DNA of 64,000 nucleotides from NCBI GenBank assembly GCA_051880615.1, contig JBJEOH010000034.1, forward strand, positions 62,001-126,000. The letters are read 5' to 3'. This DNA is from UBA7067 sp051880615. GTDB lineage: Bacteria > Bacillota > Clostridia > Oscillospirales > Acutalibacteraceae. Below are positions 14,175 to 22,352 of this stretch, one piece after another. Under the pieces are notes generated by a model. It made no database searches, was not told the DNA's origin, and saw only the letters and a list, made by a program, of their open reading frames with translations. A program made the position numbers and the translations under genes. Positions within the stretch are counted from its first letter, which is position 1. Each line of letters begins with the position of its first letter.

Positions 14175-14966
14175 ATGGAAACAATTTTAATTGCCGCTTT
14201 GGTGGTTGGAGCAATAGGTCTTGTTGTGGCGGTTGTGCTGTCGTTTGCGTCAGTGTTTTTTGCCGTTCCCGTAGATGAAAAGGTTGAAAAGCTTACTGAG
14301 GCTTTGCCGGGCGCAAACTGCGGTGCCTGCGGTTTTTCGGGCTGCTCAGGCTATGCCGGTGCTCTTGCAAAGGGTGAGGCTCAGCCGGGACAATGTCCTG
14401 TCGGCGGCGACGAAGTTGCAAAGGCTGTTGCCGCAATTTTAGGCGTTGAGGCTTCAAGCTCATTGCCGCAAAGCGCAAGGGTTATGTGCAGCGGAAGCTG
14501 TGACAACACAAATAAGAAGCTTGTATATAAAGGAATTCAGTCGTGCGCGGCTGCTTCGCAGATTTTCGGCGGAGGAGGACAGTGCAGCTACGGCTGTATT
14601 GGCTTGGGTGACTGCGTAAAAGAGTGTGATTACGGCGCAATCAAGGTCTGCAACGGCGTTGCTGTTGTAAACGAGGATTTGTGCAAGGCTTGCAAAAAAT
14701 GCGCCTCAGCCTGCCCGAAAAAGCTTATTTCAATCGTTCCGAAGAAGAGCGCCGCTGTTTTGTGCAGCAATTTTGACAAGGGTGCTCAGACAAAGGACGA
14801 CTGCAAAATCGGCTGTATCGGCTGTATGAAATGTCAGAAGGTGTGCGAGTCAGGCGCAGTTAAGGTCGAAAGCTTTAAGGCTACTGTTGACCCTGAACTT
14901 TGTACGCTGTGCGGCAAGTGTGTTGAGGCTTGCCCCAAGGGTGTTATATCGCTTTTCAACGCTTGA
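14175..14966 (+). CDS. rnfB: Rnf complex subunit RnfB, ferredoxin-type electron entry
   Basis: The 263-residue protein has an N-terminal membrane anchor (about 4-27), then the GANCGACGFSGCSGYA motif (about 46-61) of the 4Fe-4S domain shared with NqrF-linked and CODH proteins, then several ferredoxin-type CxxCxxCxxxC clusters in the C-terminal half (CKACKKCASACP, CIGCMKCQKVC, CTLCGKCVEACP). RnfB accepts electrons from reduced ferredoxin and passes them into the complex. The ATG at 14175 is preferred over a TTG at 14172 because GGGAGG lies 8 bases before it. It is the last gene of the operon. A ribosomal protein promoter begins about 75 bases downstream. Confidence 0.96.
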   Translation: METILIAALVVGAIGLVVAVVLSFASVFFAVPVDEKVEKLTEALPGANCGACGFSGCSGYAGALAKGEAQPGQCPVGGDEVAKAVAAILGVEASSSLPQSARVMCSGSCDNTNKKLVYKGIQSCAAASQIFGGGGQCSYGCIGLGDCVKECDYGAIKVCNGVAVVNEDLCKACKKCASACPKKLISIVPKKSAAVLCSNFDKGAQTKDDCKIGCIGCMKCQKVCESGAVKVESFKATVDPELCTLCGKCVEACPKGVISLFNA

Positions 14967-15042
14967 AATTAAGGCGGTTGTCAGGCATTAATGCAGACAG
15001 CCAGAAAATGCAGTATAAAATTGAAAAAAGATGAAAAAACAC

Positions 15043-15071
15043 TTGCATTTTTAAGAAAAAGATGCTATCAT
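15043..15071 (+). promoter_or_regulatory. Promoter of rpsT
   Basis: TTGCAT (15043-15048), 17 bases, TATCAT (15066-15071). The leader is about 33 bases long, with AAAGGAGGTAGG ahead of the start. Confidence 0.65.
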
Positions 15072-15110
15072 ATATCTTACTGTGAGTATGAGCAAAAGGA
15101 GGTAGGACAA

Positions 15111-15371
15111 ATGCCAAACATTAAGTCAGCTAAAAAGAGAGTTAAGGTTACAGCAGTTAAGACTGCAAGAAACAAGGCTTTCAAGTCATCATTGAAGACA
15201 GTTGTCAAGAAGGCTAACGCAGCTATTGAGGCTAACTCAGCCGATAAGGCACAGGCAGTAAGCGCAGCATACAAGAAGATTGACCAGGCTGCTGCTAAGG
15301 GTATTCTTCACAAGAATACAGCGGCAAGAAGTAAGTCCGCACTTGCTCGCAAGCTCAACGCTTCAGCTTAA
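15111..15371 (+). CDS. rpsT: 30S ribosomal protein S20
   Basis: The 86-residue basic protein begins MPNIKSAKKRVKV and has the all-helical S20 pattern, with alanine/lysine-rich helices ending in GILHKNTAARSKSALARKLN. S20 binds the 5' and 3' minor domains of 16S rRNA early in 30S assembly. The length equals the family norm. The ATG at 15111 follows a strong AAAGGAGGTAGGACAA; an upstream in-frame extension to 14991 crosses the promoter and is not real. It is a single-gene unit with its own promoter and terminator. Confidence 0.97.
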   Translation: MPNIKSAKKRVKVTAVKTARNKAFKSSLKTVVKKANAAIEANSADKAQAVSAAYKKIDQAAAKGILHKNTAARSKSALARKLNASA

Positions 15372-15385
15372 ATTTATAAAAGATT

Positions 15386-15414
15386 AAGACGGGTTTCCCC
15401 GTCTTATTTTTTTT
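15386..15414 (+). terminator. Terminator of rpsT
   Basis: AAGACGGG pairs with CCCGTCTT around a 4-base loop and is followed by A and eight T. Confidence 0.85.
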
Positions 15415-15497
15415 GCAGAAATAAAATCTAAGGTGTTACGGTTGAGGACGGATTCCTTGAATTTTTCTGTAAATCCCTTTAAACACCTGTGCTTTAC

Positions 15498-15526
15498 TTG
15501 ACAAAAGCAGCTGTTTGGAATAAGAT
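15498..15526 (+). promoter_or_regulatory. Promoter of glyS
   Basis: Consensus TTGACA (15498-15503), 17 bases, TAAGAT (15521-15526). No T-box sequence (TGGNACCRCG) occurs between it and the start, so this synthetase gene seems not to have a T-box leader. Confidence 0.65.
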
Positions 15527-15577
15527 ATTATTTGTGTAAAACTCAGTAAAAAATCACTTCTGAAAGGAACAAAGGAT

Positions 15578-16954
15578 ATGAATAACAGCGAGAAATCTAT
15601 GGACAAAATTGTGGCGCTCTGCAAGGGCAGAGGCTTTGTTTATCCCGGCTCTGAAATTTACGGCGGCTTGGCAAACACATGGGACTACGGCCCGCTTGGA
15701 ACAGAGCTTAAGAACAACATCAAGAATGCGTGGAGAAAGAAGTTTATACAGGAGAATAAGTACAATGTAGGGCTTGACTCTGCAATACTTATGAATCCGC
15801 AGACATGGGTAGCTTCCGGTCACCTCGGTGGCTTCTCTGACCCTCTTATGGACTGCCGTGACTGCAAAACCCGTCACAGAGCAGATAACCTCATCGAGGA
15901 CTTTGACGGCACAAATGTTGCAGGCTGGTCAAATGACGAGATGATGAACTACATAAACGAGCACGAAATTCCCTGCCCGAACTGCGGTAAGCACAATTTC
16001 ACCGACATACGCCAGTTTAACCTTATGTTCAAGACTTTCCAGGGCGTTACAGAGGACAGCAAGAACGAGATTTATCTTCGTCCCGAAACAGCTCAGGGTA
16101 TTTTTGTAAACTTTGCGAATATCCAGAGAACAAGCAGAAAAAAGGTTCCGTTCGGCGTTGCGCAGATTGGTAAATCCTTCAGAAATGAAATCACTCCGGG
16201 TAATTTCATCTTCCGTGTAAGAGAGTTTGAGCAGATGGAGCTTGAATTCTTCTGCAAGCCCGGCACAGACCTTGAGTGGTTCGACTACTGGAGAAGCTTC
16301 TGCCGCGACTGGCTGTATTCGCTGAATATCAAGGAGGAAAACTTAAGACTGCGTGACCATTCGCCTGAGGAGCTTTGCTTCTATTCAAAGGCTACAACCG
16401 ACTTTGAGTATCTCTTCCCGTTCGGCTGGGGCGAGCTTTGGGGTATTGCCGACAGAACCGACTATGACCTCACTCAGCATCAGAATCACTCGGGCAAGAG
16501 CCTTGAGTATTTCGACCCGACAGACAATTCAAGATATGTGCCGTATGTTATCGAGCCGTCGCTCGGTGTTGAGCGTTTGTTCCTTGCAATAGTAACCGAG
16601 GCATATGACGAAGAGGTTATCGACGAGAAGGATACAAGAGTTGTGTTAAGACTGCACCCTGCTCTTGCGCCGTTCAAGGCTGCCGTTTTGCCGCTTTCAA
16701 AGAAGCTGTCCGAAAAGGCAGGCGAGGTGTTTGAGATGATTTCAAGCGAATTTATGGCTGAATTTGACGACGCAGGCTCTATCGGCAAGCGTTACCGCCG
16801 TCAGGACGAGATAGGCACTCCGCTTTGCATCACCTACGACTTTGACAGCGAAAACGACGGCTGTGTTACTGTTCGTGACCGCGATACGATGCAGCAGGAG
16901 AGAATTGCAATAGATAAGCTTAATGAATATATTGCCGACAAGGTTAAGTTTTAA
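15578..16954 (+). CDS. glyS: Glycyl-tRNA synthetase (dimeric, single-chain type)
   Basis: The 458-residue class II enzyme charges tRNA-Gly. It opens with the helix KIVALCKGRGFVYPGSEIYGG typical of the alpha2 (GlyQS/GRS1) form. It has motif 2 in FRNEITPGNFIFRVREFEQMELEFF and motif 3 near EPSLGVERLFLAI, followed by the anticodon-binding domain (about 355-450) beginning LRLHPALAPFKAAVLPL. It is therefore the eukaryote/archaea-like single-chain enzyme and not the alpha/beta GlyQ-GlyS pair. CTGAAAGGAACAAAGGAT precedes the ATG. It forms a single-gene unit with its own promoter and terminator. Confidence 0.96.
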   Translation: MNNSEKSMDKIVALCKGRGFVYPGSEIYGGLANTWDYGPLGTELKNNIKNAWRKKFIQENKYNVGLDSAILMNPQTWVASGHLGGFSDPLMDCRDCKTRHRADNLIEDFDGTNVAGWSNDEMMNYINEHEIPCPNCGKHNFTDIRQFNLMFKTFQGVTEDSKNEIYLRPETAQGIFVNFANIQRTSRKKVPFGVAQIGKSFRNEITPGNFIFRVREFEQMELEFFCKPGTDLEWFDYWRSFCRDWLYSLNIKEENLRLRDHSPEELCFYSKATTDFEYLFPFGWGELWGIADRTDYDLTQHQNHSGKSLEYFDPTDNSRYVPYVIEPSLGVERLFLAIVTEAYDEEVIDEKDTRVVLRLHPALAPFKAAVLPLSKKLSEKAGEVFEMISSEFMAEFDDAGSIGKRYRRQDEIGTPLCITYDFDSENDGCVTVRDRDTMQQERIAIDKLNEYIADKVKF

Positions 16955-16975
16955 TTAATATCTGTATAACATTGC

Positions 16976-17014
16976 AAGCGCACCGAAGAGTAAGGCTTTT
17001 CGGTGCGCTTTTTA
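16976..17014 (+). terminator. Terminator of glyS
   Basis: AAGCGCACCGAA pairs with TTCGGTGCGCTT around an 11-base loop, followed by TTTAATT. Confidence 0.85.
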
Positions 17015-17092
17015 ATTGCGTAATAAAGCTGTAACACATTTTCCGCTTTTCAATATAATGATAATGTAACGAATGAAAGGAGGAAAACGACA

Positions 17093-17212
17093 ATGTGTGG
17101 ATTTGGTAATAACTGCTCATGGATAATTATCCTTATCATCATCTTCTGCTGCTGTGGTAACAACGGCTTCCTTGGCGGCGAGTGCAACAACAACAACTGT
17201 GGCTGCTGCTGA
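17093..17212 (+). CDS. Tiny cysteine-rich protein (39 aa), HCB/YjcZ-like
   Basis: The 39 codons encode MCGFGNNCS, then a short hydrophobic stretch WIIILIIIF, then CCC, a G/N-rich loop and a CNNNNCGCC end: nine cysteines in all. AAAGGAGGAAAACGACA precedes the ATG and a strong terminator follows, so it is a real gene. Such small hydrophobic, cysteine-rich proteins are annotated in Clostridia as high-cysteine chorion-like (HCB) proteins and resemble YjcZ-type sporulation peptides; function is unknown. A role in spore coat or membrane is an inference. A TATAAT occurs at 17054-17059 without a clear -35. Confidence 0.75.
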   Translation: MCGFGNNCSWIIILIIIFCCCGNNGFLGGECNNNNCGCC

Positions 17213-17226
17213 TAGCACAAATTAAG

Positions 17227-17255
17227 AAAGAGGCGGTGAAAGCCGCCTCTTTTGC
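17227..17255 (+). terminator. Terminator of the cysteine-rich gene
   Basis: AAAGAGGCGG pairs with CCGCCTCTTT around a 6-base loop, then TTGCCGTTTTG. Confidence 0.8.
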
Positions 17256-17334
17256 CGTTTTGTTGCAATATTGTTCTTGAATTAGCTGCTGAAAAATGCA
17301 ATAATATATTCATACTGCTAATCGGAGTGATAAA

Positions 17335-17817
17335 ATGCAGCTGCACAATATTGACCCTGTGTGGAATGAAAATTCAAGAATACTCATTCTCGGCTCGTTT
17401 CCGTCAGTAAAATCAAGGGAGGAGCAGTTTTTCTATGCTCATCCTCAGAACAGATTCTGGCGGGTGCTTGCCGCAGTTACGAATACTCCCCTTGCACAAA
17501 GCATTGATGAAAAAAAGTGTGTGCTGCTCGGCTGCCGTATTGCTCTTTGGGATGTCATTCGCTCGTGCGATATTACAGGCTCCTCAGACAGCTCAATCAA
17601 AAATGTCGTTCCGAATGACCTAAGCACAATCCTCTTGAACAGCTCAGTTGAGAAGATTTTTACAAACGGCGCAACAGCTGACAGACTGTATAAAAATTAC
17701 TGTGAAAAAGAGACAGGCATTACAGCAATTCGTCTGCCGTCAACAAGTCCGGCAAATGCTGCCTATTCGCTTGAACGATTGATAGGGGAATGGAAAATAA
17801 TTTCCGAATATCTATGA
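17335..17817 (+). CDS. Hypoxanthine/deoxyinosine-DNA glycosylase (UDG superfamily)
   Basis: The 160-residue protein has the uracil-DNA-glycosylase fold motifs: motif A as ILGSFPSVKSREEQFFYAHPQNRFW (residues about 18-43), with the Asn after HPQ, and motif 2 as LPSTSPANA (about 140-148). This matches family 6 (HDG), which removes hypoxanthine, the product of adenine deamination, to start base excision repair. The length fits the family norm. Catalytic Asn/His assignment is by family analogy. It is cytosolic and appears to be monocistronic; the ribosome binding site is GGAGTGATAAA. Confidence 0.88.
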   Translation: MQLHNIDPVWNENSRILILGSFPSVKSREEQFFYAHPQNRFWRVLAAVTNTPLAQSIDEKKCVLLGCRIALWDVIRSCDITGSSDSSIKNVVPNDLSTILLNSSVEKIFTNGATADRLYKNYCEKETGITAIRLPSTSPANAAYSLERLIGEWKIISEYL

Positions 17818-17985
17818 AAAAAGTGCCGCAACCGCATTAACAAGCCGATTGCAACCGGTAGTTGCGGCTTTGAAAACTAAAATGTATGGTGCGATTTTGT
17901 GCAACTTGATATAATATCAATACAAAATAAAAAAAAGAGCCAGGGCTTCTAAGAAATTAAAAGTCCTAAGCTTCAGGAGGAAAAT

Positions 17986-18861
17986 ATGAACATTGAAACA
18001 GCAAACAGACTGCTTAAGTACAGAAAAAAACATCAGCTTTCGCAGGAGGAGCTTGCGGCAAAAATAGGAGTAAGCCGACAGGCTGTGTCAAAATGGGAGA
18101 GAGCAGAGGCATCCCCCGATACTGACAATTTGATTCTTCTCGCTCAGATTTACGGTGTTACTCTTGACGAGCTTTTAACAGGTAAAGATGAAGATGAAGA
18201 AAAATCGGCTGATGAAGCTCAACAGTCAAATACTTACAATGAAAGCAGCGAAAGCGATGCTGCTCACGACAATGTAGAAGATTCACAGGAAAACAACAAT
18301 ACATATGAATCTCGCACGGGAGACCGCATATATTTTGATAACGGGCTGCATGTTGACGCAAAAAACGGCGACCGTGTTCATGTTGGCTGGAGCGGAGTTC
18401 ATGTAAACGCAGCAGACGGAACGAGGGTGAGCGTTGACAAAAACGGAGTATTTGTCGATGAAAATGGAGAGCGAAAGGCTTATACTGATGAGCACGGACA
18501 TATCTTCTATGACGATGATTGCTGCGGAAAAAAGCACAGCCATAAAAAGAGCCTTTGGTATAAGTTCCCTTACCCGATAGTTGCTTTGTGCGTTTTTCTC
18601 GCGTGGGGCTTCAGCGGCTTTTGGGGCGGCTTTGCGTATTCGTGGCTGTTCTTTCTGACAATCCCGCTTTATTATACGCTTGTTGACGCGGTAATTAAAA
18701 GAAAGCCAAAGCATTTTGCTTATCCTGTGCTTGCATTAATAATCTTCTTCGTGTGGGGGTTCTGGCTTCCTGTGCTCGGCGGATTTGCGCTTTCTTGGAT
18801 TATATTTCTGACAATTCCCATTTATTACTTTATCTGTTCGGTGTTTGAACGCGAAAAATAA
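17986..18861 (+). CDS. XRE-family HTH protein with C-terminal membrane domain
   Basis: The 291-residue protein has an N-terminal XRE helix-turn-helix (residues 8-62, LSQEELAAKIGVSRQAVSKWERAEASPD), an acidic low-complexity linker (about 66-105), a central beta-repeat-like segment with DNGLHVDAKNGDRVHVGWSG patterns (about 110-165), and two pairs of hydrophobic helices at the C-terminus (about 190-285), each with an (F/V)WGF motif and a following FLTIPLYY or FLTIPIYY. It is thus a membrane-tethered or membrane-sensing regulator. AGGAGGAAAAT precedes the start. Its targets are unknown; membrane-stress sensing is an inference from layout. Confidence 0.85.
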   Translation: MNIETANRLLKYRKKHQLSQEELAAKIGVSRQAVSKWERAEASPDTDNLILLAQIYGVTLDELLTGKDEDEEKSADEAQQSNTYNESSESDAAHDNVEDSQENNNTYESRTGDRIYFDNGLHVDAKNGDRVHVGWSGVHVNAADGTRVSVDKNGVFVDENGERKAYTDEHGHIFYDDDCCGKKHSHKKSLWYKFPYPIVALCVFLAWGFSGFWGGFAYSWLFFLTIPLYYTLVDAVIKRKPKHFAYPVLALIIFFVWGFWLPVLGGFALSWIIFLTIPIYYFICSVFEREK

Positions 18862-18885
18862 AATAAAAAATCTTTAATAAAACCC

Positions 18886-18914
18886 TTGATTTTTTTGAAC
18901 CTCTGTGGTAAAAT
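18886..18914 (+). promoter_or_regulatory. Promoter of tRNA-Arg
   Basis: TTGATT (18886-18891), 17 bases, TAAAAT (18909-18914), placed 22 bases before the mature tRNA 5' end. Confidence 0.6.
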
Positions 18915-18936
18915 GTCTTAGTGACAAATCACAGAT

Positions 18937-19013
18937 GCGCTGCTAGCTCAGCTGGATAGAGTGCTTGACTACGAATCAAGAGGTCAGGGGTTCGAGTCCC
19001 TTGCAGCGCGCCA
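18937..19013 (+). tRNA. tRNA-Arg (anticodon ACG)
   Basis: A full cloverleaf of 77 bases: acceptor GCGCTGC pairs with GCAGCGC, the D arm is AGCTCAGCTGGATAGAG, the anticodon arm is CTTGA-CTACGAA-TCAAG, the T arm is CAGGG-GTTCGAG-TCCCTTG, the discriminator is G and CCA is encoded. The anticodon ACG (read as ICG after deamination) decodes CGN arginine codons. Confidence 0.96.
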
Positions 19014-19014
19014 C

Positions 19015-19048
19015 AAAAAGCCTATCGCAAAAGCGGTAGGCTTTTTGT
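19015..19048 (+). terminator. Terminator of tRNA-Arg
   Basis: AAAAAGCCTATCGC pairs with GCGGTAGGCTTTTT around AAAA, followed by GTTTG. Confidence 0.85.
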
Positions 19049-19070
19049 TTGAGTATGAGTATATGCAATA

Positions 19071-19098
19071 AAAAAGCCCGAGCTTATGCTCAGGCTTT
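19071..19098 (-). terminator. Terminator of lgt
   Basis: On the minus strand AAAGCCTGAGC pairs with GCTCGGGCTTT around a short loop and runs into TTTTTT. It ends lgt. Confidence 0.75.
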
Positions 19099-19112
19099 AA
19101 ACGCAGTCAGGG

Positions 19113-19919
19113 TTAACAATCAACTTTATCGGCTTTTTTGCGGTTGCGTGTTTTTACAACACAAATCACTGTGTAGATAGTTACGGTAAGTATTATAAGC
19201 AACGAAACTATCTGTGAGGTGGACAAGCCGAACAGAAAACCTCTGTAGCTGTCGCCTCGGAAAAACTCCAGAGTAAATCTGCCGATTGCGTATGTAAATA
19301 AATACAGGAAAAACAGCCTGTTTTTCAAAATTCCTTTGTTCAGCAGCGCCCACATAACAAAGAACAATATCAGGTTAAAGCCTGATTCAAACAGCTGAAC
19401 GGGAAATCTGTTTACTCCGTTGGCTGATTCAATAAGACTGTTGTGAAATGTAAAGCCAAAGCTGCTCTCAATTCCGTAGCAGCATCCGCCAAGGAAACAG
19501 CCGATTCTGCCGAAGGTGTGAAACAGCGGAACACCTGCCGCCAGAATATCAGCGTAACCGCCGAGGTTTTCAAGCTTTGTCGCTTTGGCATAGATGACGC
19601 CTGCGGCTATACCACCGAGCAGACCGCCGTAAAAGACCTGTCCGCCGAATATTAACCCGAAAATGTTAATAAATTCGGTAAAGTCCTTAGCTTTGAAGAT
19701 GTATCCGATGTACTGAATATTGGTTATACCGTAAAGCAAATGTCCGCCGACAAATACGCCAATGGCGCTGAAGAGGAGCAGAAAAACCATTCTTACCTCG
19801 TCAAGTTGGTTTCTTTTGGATTTTATATATGCAAAGCTGCCTGCTAAAAGAATTCCGATTATAGCTGCAACAGCGTATGAGCTGATTTCTTTTCCTAAAA
19901 ATGTAAAGCTTCCTATCAT
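19113..19919 (-). CDS. lgt: Prolipoprotein diacylglyceryl transferase
   Basis: The 268-residue integral membrane enzyme moves diacylglycerol from phosphatidylglycerol to the lipobox cysteine of pre-lipoproteins. It has seven hydrophobic helices, the YGGLLGG region (about 97-103) and the family signature HTFGRIGCFLGGCCYG (about 134-149), whose arginine and glycines bind the lipid head group. The length fits the family. Substrates in this window include the lipoproteins at 3935-4450 and 5472-5927. It is a single gene, convergent with tRNA-Arg. The upstream hairpin at 19940-19973 isolates it from the DUF4190 gene. Confidence 0.95.
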   Translation of the reverse strand: MIGSFTFLGKEISSYAVAAIIGILLAGSFAYIKSKRNQLDEVRMVFLLLFSAIGVFVGGHLLYGITNIQYIGYIFKAKDFTEFINIFGLIFGGQVFYGGLLGGIAAGVIYAKATKLENLGGYADILAAGVPLFHTFGRIGCFLGGCCYGIESSFGFTFHNSLIESANGVNRFPVQLFESGFNLILFFVMWALLNKGILKNRLFFLYLFTYAIGRFTLEFFRGDSYRGFLFGLSTSQIVSLLIILTVTIYTVICVVKTRNRKKADKVDC

Positions 19920-19939
19920 ATTAATCTCTCCGATAATTT

Positions 19940-19973
19940 AAAAAGCACCTGTTGAAAATAACAGGTGCTTTTT
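19940..19973 (-). terminator. Terminator after the DUF4190 gene
   Basis: A perfect 14-bp stem (AAAAAGCACCTGTT with AACAGGTGCTTTTT, loop GAAAAT). It ends the minus-strand gene that stops at 19994, upstream of lgt. Confidence 0.85.
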
Positions 19974-19993
19974 AGTTAGACTAAATTTCAAAA

Positions 19994-20326
19994 TTAGCTT
20001 AAAGCTGAGATGAGTGAAGATAAATCAGAAGTTGAGCCAACTGAGCCTACTACTGAAGCAGCAGTGCAAATAACGCATACAGCACAGATTACAGCGATCA
20101 ATGTGATAGCTGTACCGATGATGCCGCAAACCAAGCCTGCAATAGCAAGACCCTTGCTTTCGCCTGTTTCCTTACACTTTTTCATACCGATAGCACCGAA
20201 TACGATACCGAGGATCGCAATAACGAAAGCGAAATAAGAAACATAAGGAATCCAAGCTCCTACTATTCCGACAATACCGCATACCAAAGCTATGATTGAA
20301 AATACCTTTGAATTGTTGTTCTGCAT
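19994..20326 (-). CDS. DUF4190-like small membrane protein
   Basis: The 110-residue protein has four hydrophobic segments with two copies of the DUF4190 hairpin pattern: SIIALVCGIVGIVGAWIP at about 10-27, and LAIAGLVCGIIGTAIT at about 60-75 after GMKKCKETGESKG. The family is of unknown function and common in Gram-positive membranes. The C-terminus is serine-rich. AGGAGGTATTTTTT precedes the ATG. It is a single gene with its own terminator. Confidence 0.8.
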   Translation of the reverse strand: MQNNNSKVFSIIALVCGIVGIVGAWIPYVSYFAFVIAILGIVFGAIGMKKCKETGESKGLAIAGLVCGIIGTAITLIAVICAVCVICTAASVVGSVGSTSDLSSLISALS

Positions 20327-20556
20327 AAAAAATACCTCCTAAAATTTTGAAAAATTTATAAATTAAGTTGTTGCCAACTCAATTAACACAAATAATAGCA
20401 CAATGCTCATTATTATAGTCAAAGTATATCATAATCTGTAAGATTTTGTCAATAGTAGTTTTGACGATTTTCGATTTTGTCAAATTGCTGAATTTCAGGG
20501 TGCAGCGGCATTCAATTTTTTGCCGACAATCCTGCAAGTCCTTTTCTTATGTTTAT

Positions 20557-20604
20557 GCCTGCTGACTTGTATTTTAGAATGCCTGCTGACTTGTATTTTA
20601 GAAT
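20557..20604. repeat. Perfect 24-bp tandem duplication at a promoter
   Basis: The 24 bases 20557-20580 are repeated exactly at 20581-20604. Each copy contains CTTGTATTT, so the -35 element of the downstream gene is duplicated. It looks like a recent slippage event. Confidence 0.95.
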
Positions 20605-20618
20605 AATATTGCTATAAT
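20591..20618 (+). promoter_or_regulatory. Promoter of the GT-C-like membrane protein
   Basis: TTGTAT (20591-20596), 16 bases, TATAAT (20613-20618), only 17 bases before the ATG. The -35 belongs to the second copy of the 24-bp duplication. Confidence 0.55.
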
Positions 20619-20635
20619 TTGAGTGGTGTGATAAA

Positions 20636-22213
20636 ATGAACGAAAAAACGGAAGATATGAAATGTGTTGGGAGAGATATTATGATGACTAAGTGGTGCGA
20701 CAGGTTTTTTCATATTCTTTTCTTTGTGCTTTTTTCAATAATAACAGTCGGTGTTATCGGCTCAATCTTCGGAGTTAATTTTTGGGGTGTTGTTACTGCG
20801 GTCGGAATGATTGTGCTTGGTGTTGTCGTTATTTGCCTGCTTTACCGACGATTCGGAAACATCGGCAGCAAAAAAGCTAATATCGTATTTTTAATTATGG
20901 CGGCTGTAATGCTTGGTTTGCAGCTTGCGACGGCAAACCTTTTGCTTGCAAATCCTGTGACTGACTGGAATGTAATTCATCAGGTAGCGCTGAGCTTTGC
21001 CAAAAACGGCACAATGGATAATATGTATGAGAATCTGCCGTATAATGTGCATTATCTTGCTAAGTATACGAACAACAGCGGTATCGCTGTTTTGTTGTCT
21101 GTTTTCTACCGTGATGTTTATATGATATTCGGCGATGTACCGCTTATTGCACCCGTAATACTGAATACGGTGTTTATATTTGTATCTGTGATTTTCTGTT
21201 ATCTTATAGCTAAGAGGATTCTCGGTAATTTCGGCGGCATTGTGACGGCGGGCTTCTGCTTTTTGTTTATGCCGTATTACACCTATACGCCGTATTTTTA
21301 CACCGATTCTATAAGTATGCCGTTTACGGTGCTGTCAGTTTATCTGTTTATTCGTGCGTATGACAGTGACAAAACCGTTTCTGAGATTATTCTTTACTGT
21401 GCCTGTGCGTGTTCAATCGCAGTTGGGTATCTGCTGAAGGGCAATGTTATAATTGTGCTTGTTGGTGTGATTGTATATACACTGATTAAGGGCGGCATAA
21501 AAAAGCTTGTATTTGGCGTCGCAATGACTCTTTCTGTTTTTGTCATTTGCTTTTCATCGCTTAATGTGCTTGTTTCGTCAATGCATATGACTACCGAGGA
21601 TGAGCGCTATAAATATCAATACCCTATTACTCACTGGGTGATGATGGGACTTAAGGGTGTTGGCAGCTTTGACCAGGCTGAAAGCACATTTACAAATTCA
21701 GCAGGTAATTATGAAGAAAAGCAGGAGGCTAATCTTGAGGTAATACAACAGAGGCTCAGTGATTACGGCTTTGGTGGTATGTGCAAGCATTTGTTTGATA
21801 AGGCTATGTTCACTTGGAATGACGGAAGCTACTGGATAAGCCACCATATATATAACAATACGGGAGACAGGAATTTTCTGCATGAGTTTGTTCTGATGGA
21901 TGGTCGGGCGTACGGCGTGTTTTACTGCTTAAGCGCAGGTATGCAGATTGTGATTTTGCTTATGTTCTGCATTACATCGCTTTACTCGGTAATTAAGCCG
22001 AGGTGCGACCATATGACGCTTATAAGAATATTGATTTTCGGCATTGCGCTGTTTTTGCTGGTATGGGAGACGCGCTCAAGGTATCTTTTTAATTTTACAC
22101 CGCTGTTTTTAATTGTTGCGGCTCAGGGAATGATACTAAGCGCTAAGGCGTTTGGAAGATATGTTGAAAAGCGCAGCTTGCGAAAAACAGAATTAATGCA
22201 TAAATCAACATAA
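20636..22213 (+). CDS. Polytopic membrane protein, GT-C glycosyltransferase-like
   Basis: The 525-residue protein has about 11-12 hydrophobic helices. An acidic NPVTDWNVIHQVALSFAKNG loop lies after the third helix (about 105-124) and a YTYTPYFYTDSISMPFTV segment follows at about 217-235. This layout, with an acidic TDW/TDS pair on the outer face, fits the GT39/ArnT-like GT-C superfamily that transfers sugars from polyprenyl-phosphate donors. The donor and acceptor cannot be told. A long outer loop (about 320-400) precedes the last helices. A shorter start at residue 8 or 16 is possible, as the ribosome binding site is weak. It is a single gene between two terminators. Confidence 0.7.
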   Translation: MNEKTEDMKCVGRDIMMTKWCDRFFHILFFVLFSIITVGVIGSIFGVNFWGVVTAVGMIVLGVVVICLLYRRFGNIGSKKANIVFLIMAAVMLGLQLATANLLLANPVTDWNVIHQVALSFAKNGTMDNMYENLPYNVHYLAKYTNNSGIAVLLSVFYRDVYMIFGDVPLIAPVILNTVFIFVSVIFCYLIAKRILGNFGGIVTAGFCFLFMPYYTYTPYFYTDSISMPFTVLSVYLFIRAYDSDKTVSEIILYCACACSIAVGYLLKGNVIIVLVGVIVYTLIKGGIKKLVFGVAMTLSVFVICFSSLNVLVSSMHMTTEDERYKYQYPITHWVMMGLKGVGSFDQAESTFTNSAGNYEEKQEANLEVIQQRLSDYGFGGMCKHLFDKAMFTWNDGSYWISHHIYNNTGDRNFLHEFVLMDGRAYGVFYCLSAGMQIVILLMFCITSLYSVIKPRCDHMTLIRILIFGIALFLLVWETRSRYLFNFTPLFLIVAAQGMILSAKAFGRYVEKRSLRKTELMHKST

Positions 22214-22253
22214 AAAATGCTCGTCGCGGCGCGGTGCCCGATGGGCGTTTTTG
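22212..22253 (+). terminator. Terminator of the GT-C-like gene
   Basis: A 15-bp stem with G-U pairs and one bulged base (AAAATGCTCGTCG... with ...CGATGGGCGTTTT) ends in TTTTTGTT. Confidence 0.7.
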
Positions 22254-22352
22254 TTAAAAATAATATGAATTTAAATATTCGTCAAAATCTGTTTAAAAAC
22301 TATTTAAAATCGAACGGCGTTGTGATACAATAAAACCATATATAAGAAAAAA

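Noticed and set aside
15415..15577. Looked for a T-box in front of glyS
   Set aside because: There is no TGGNACCRCG-type core and no attenuator hairpin between the promoter and the start.
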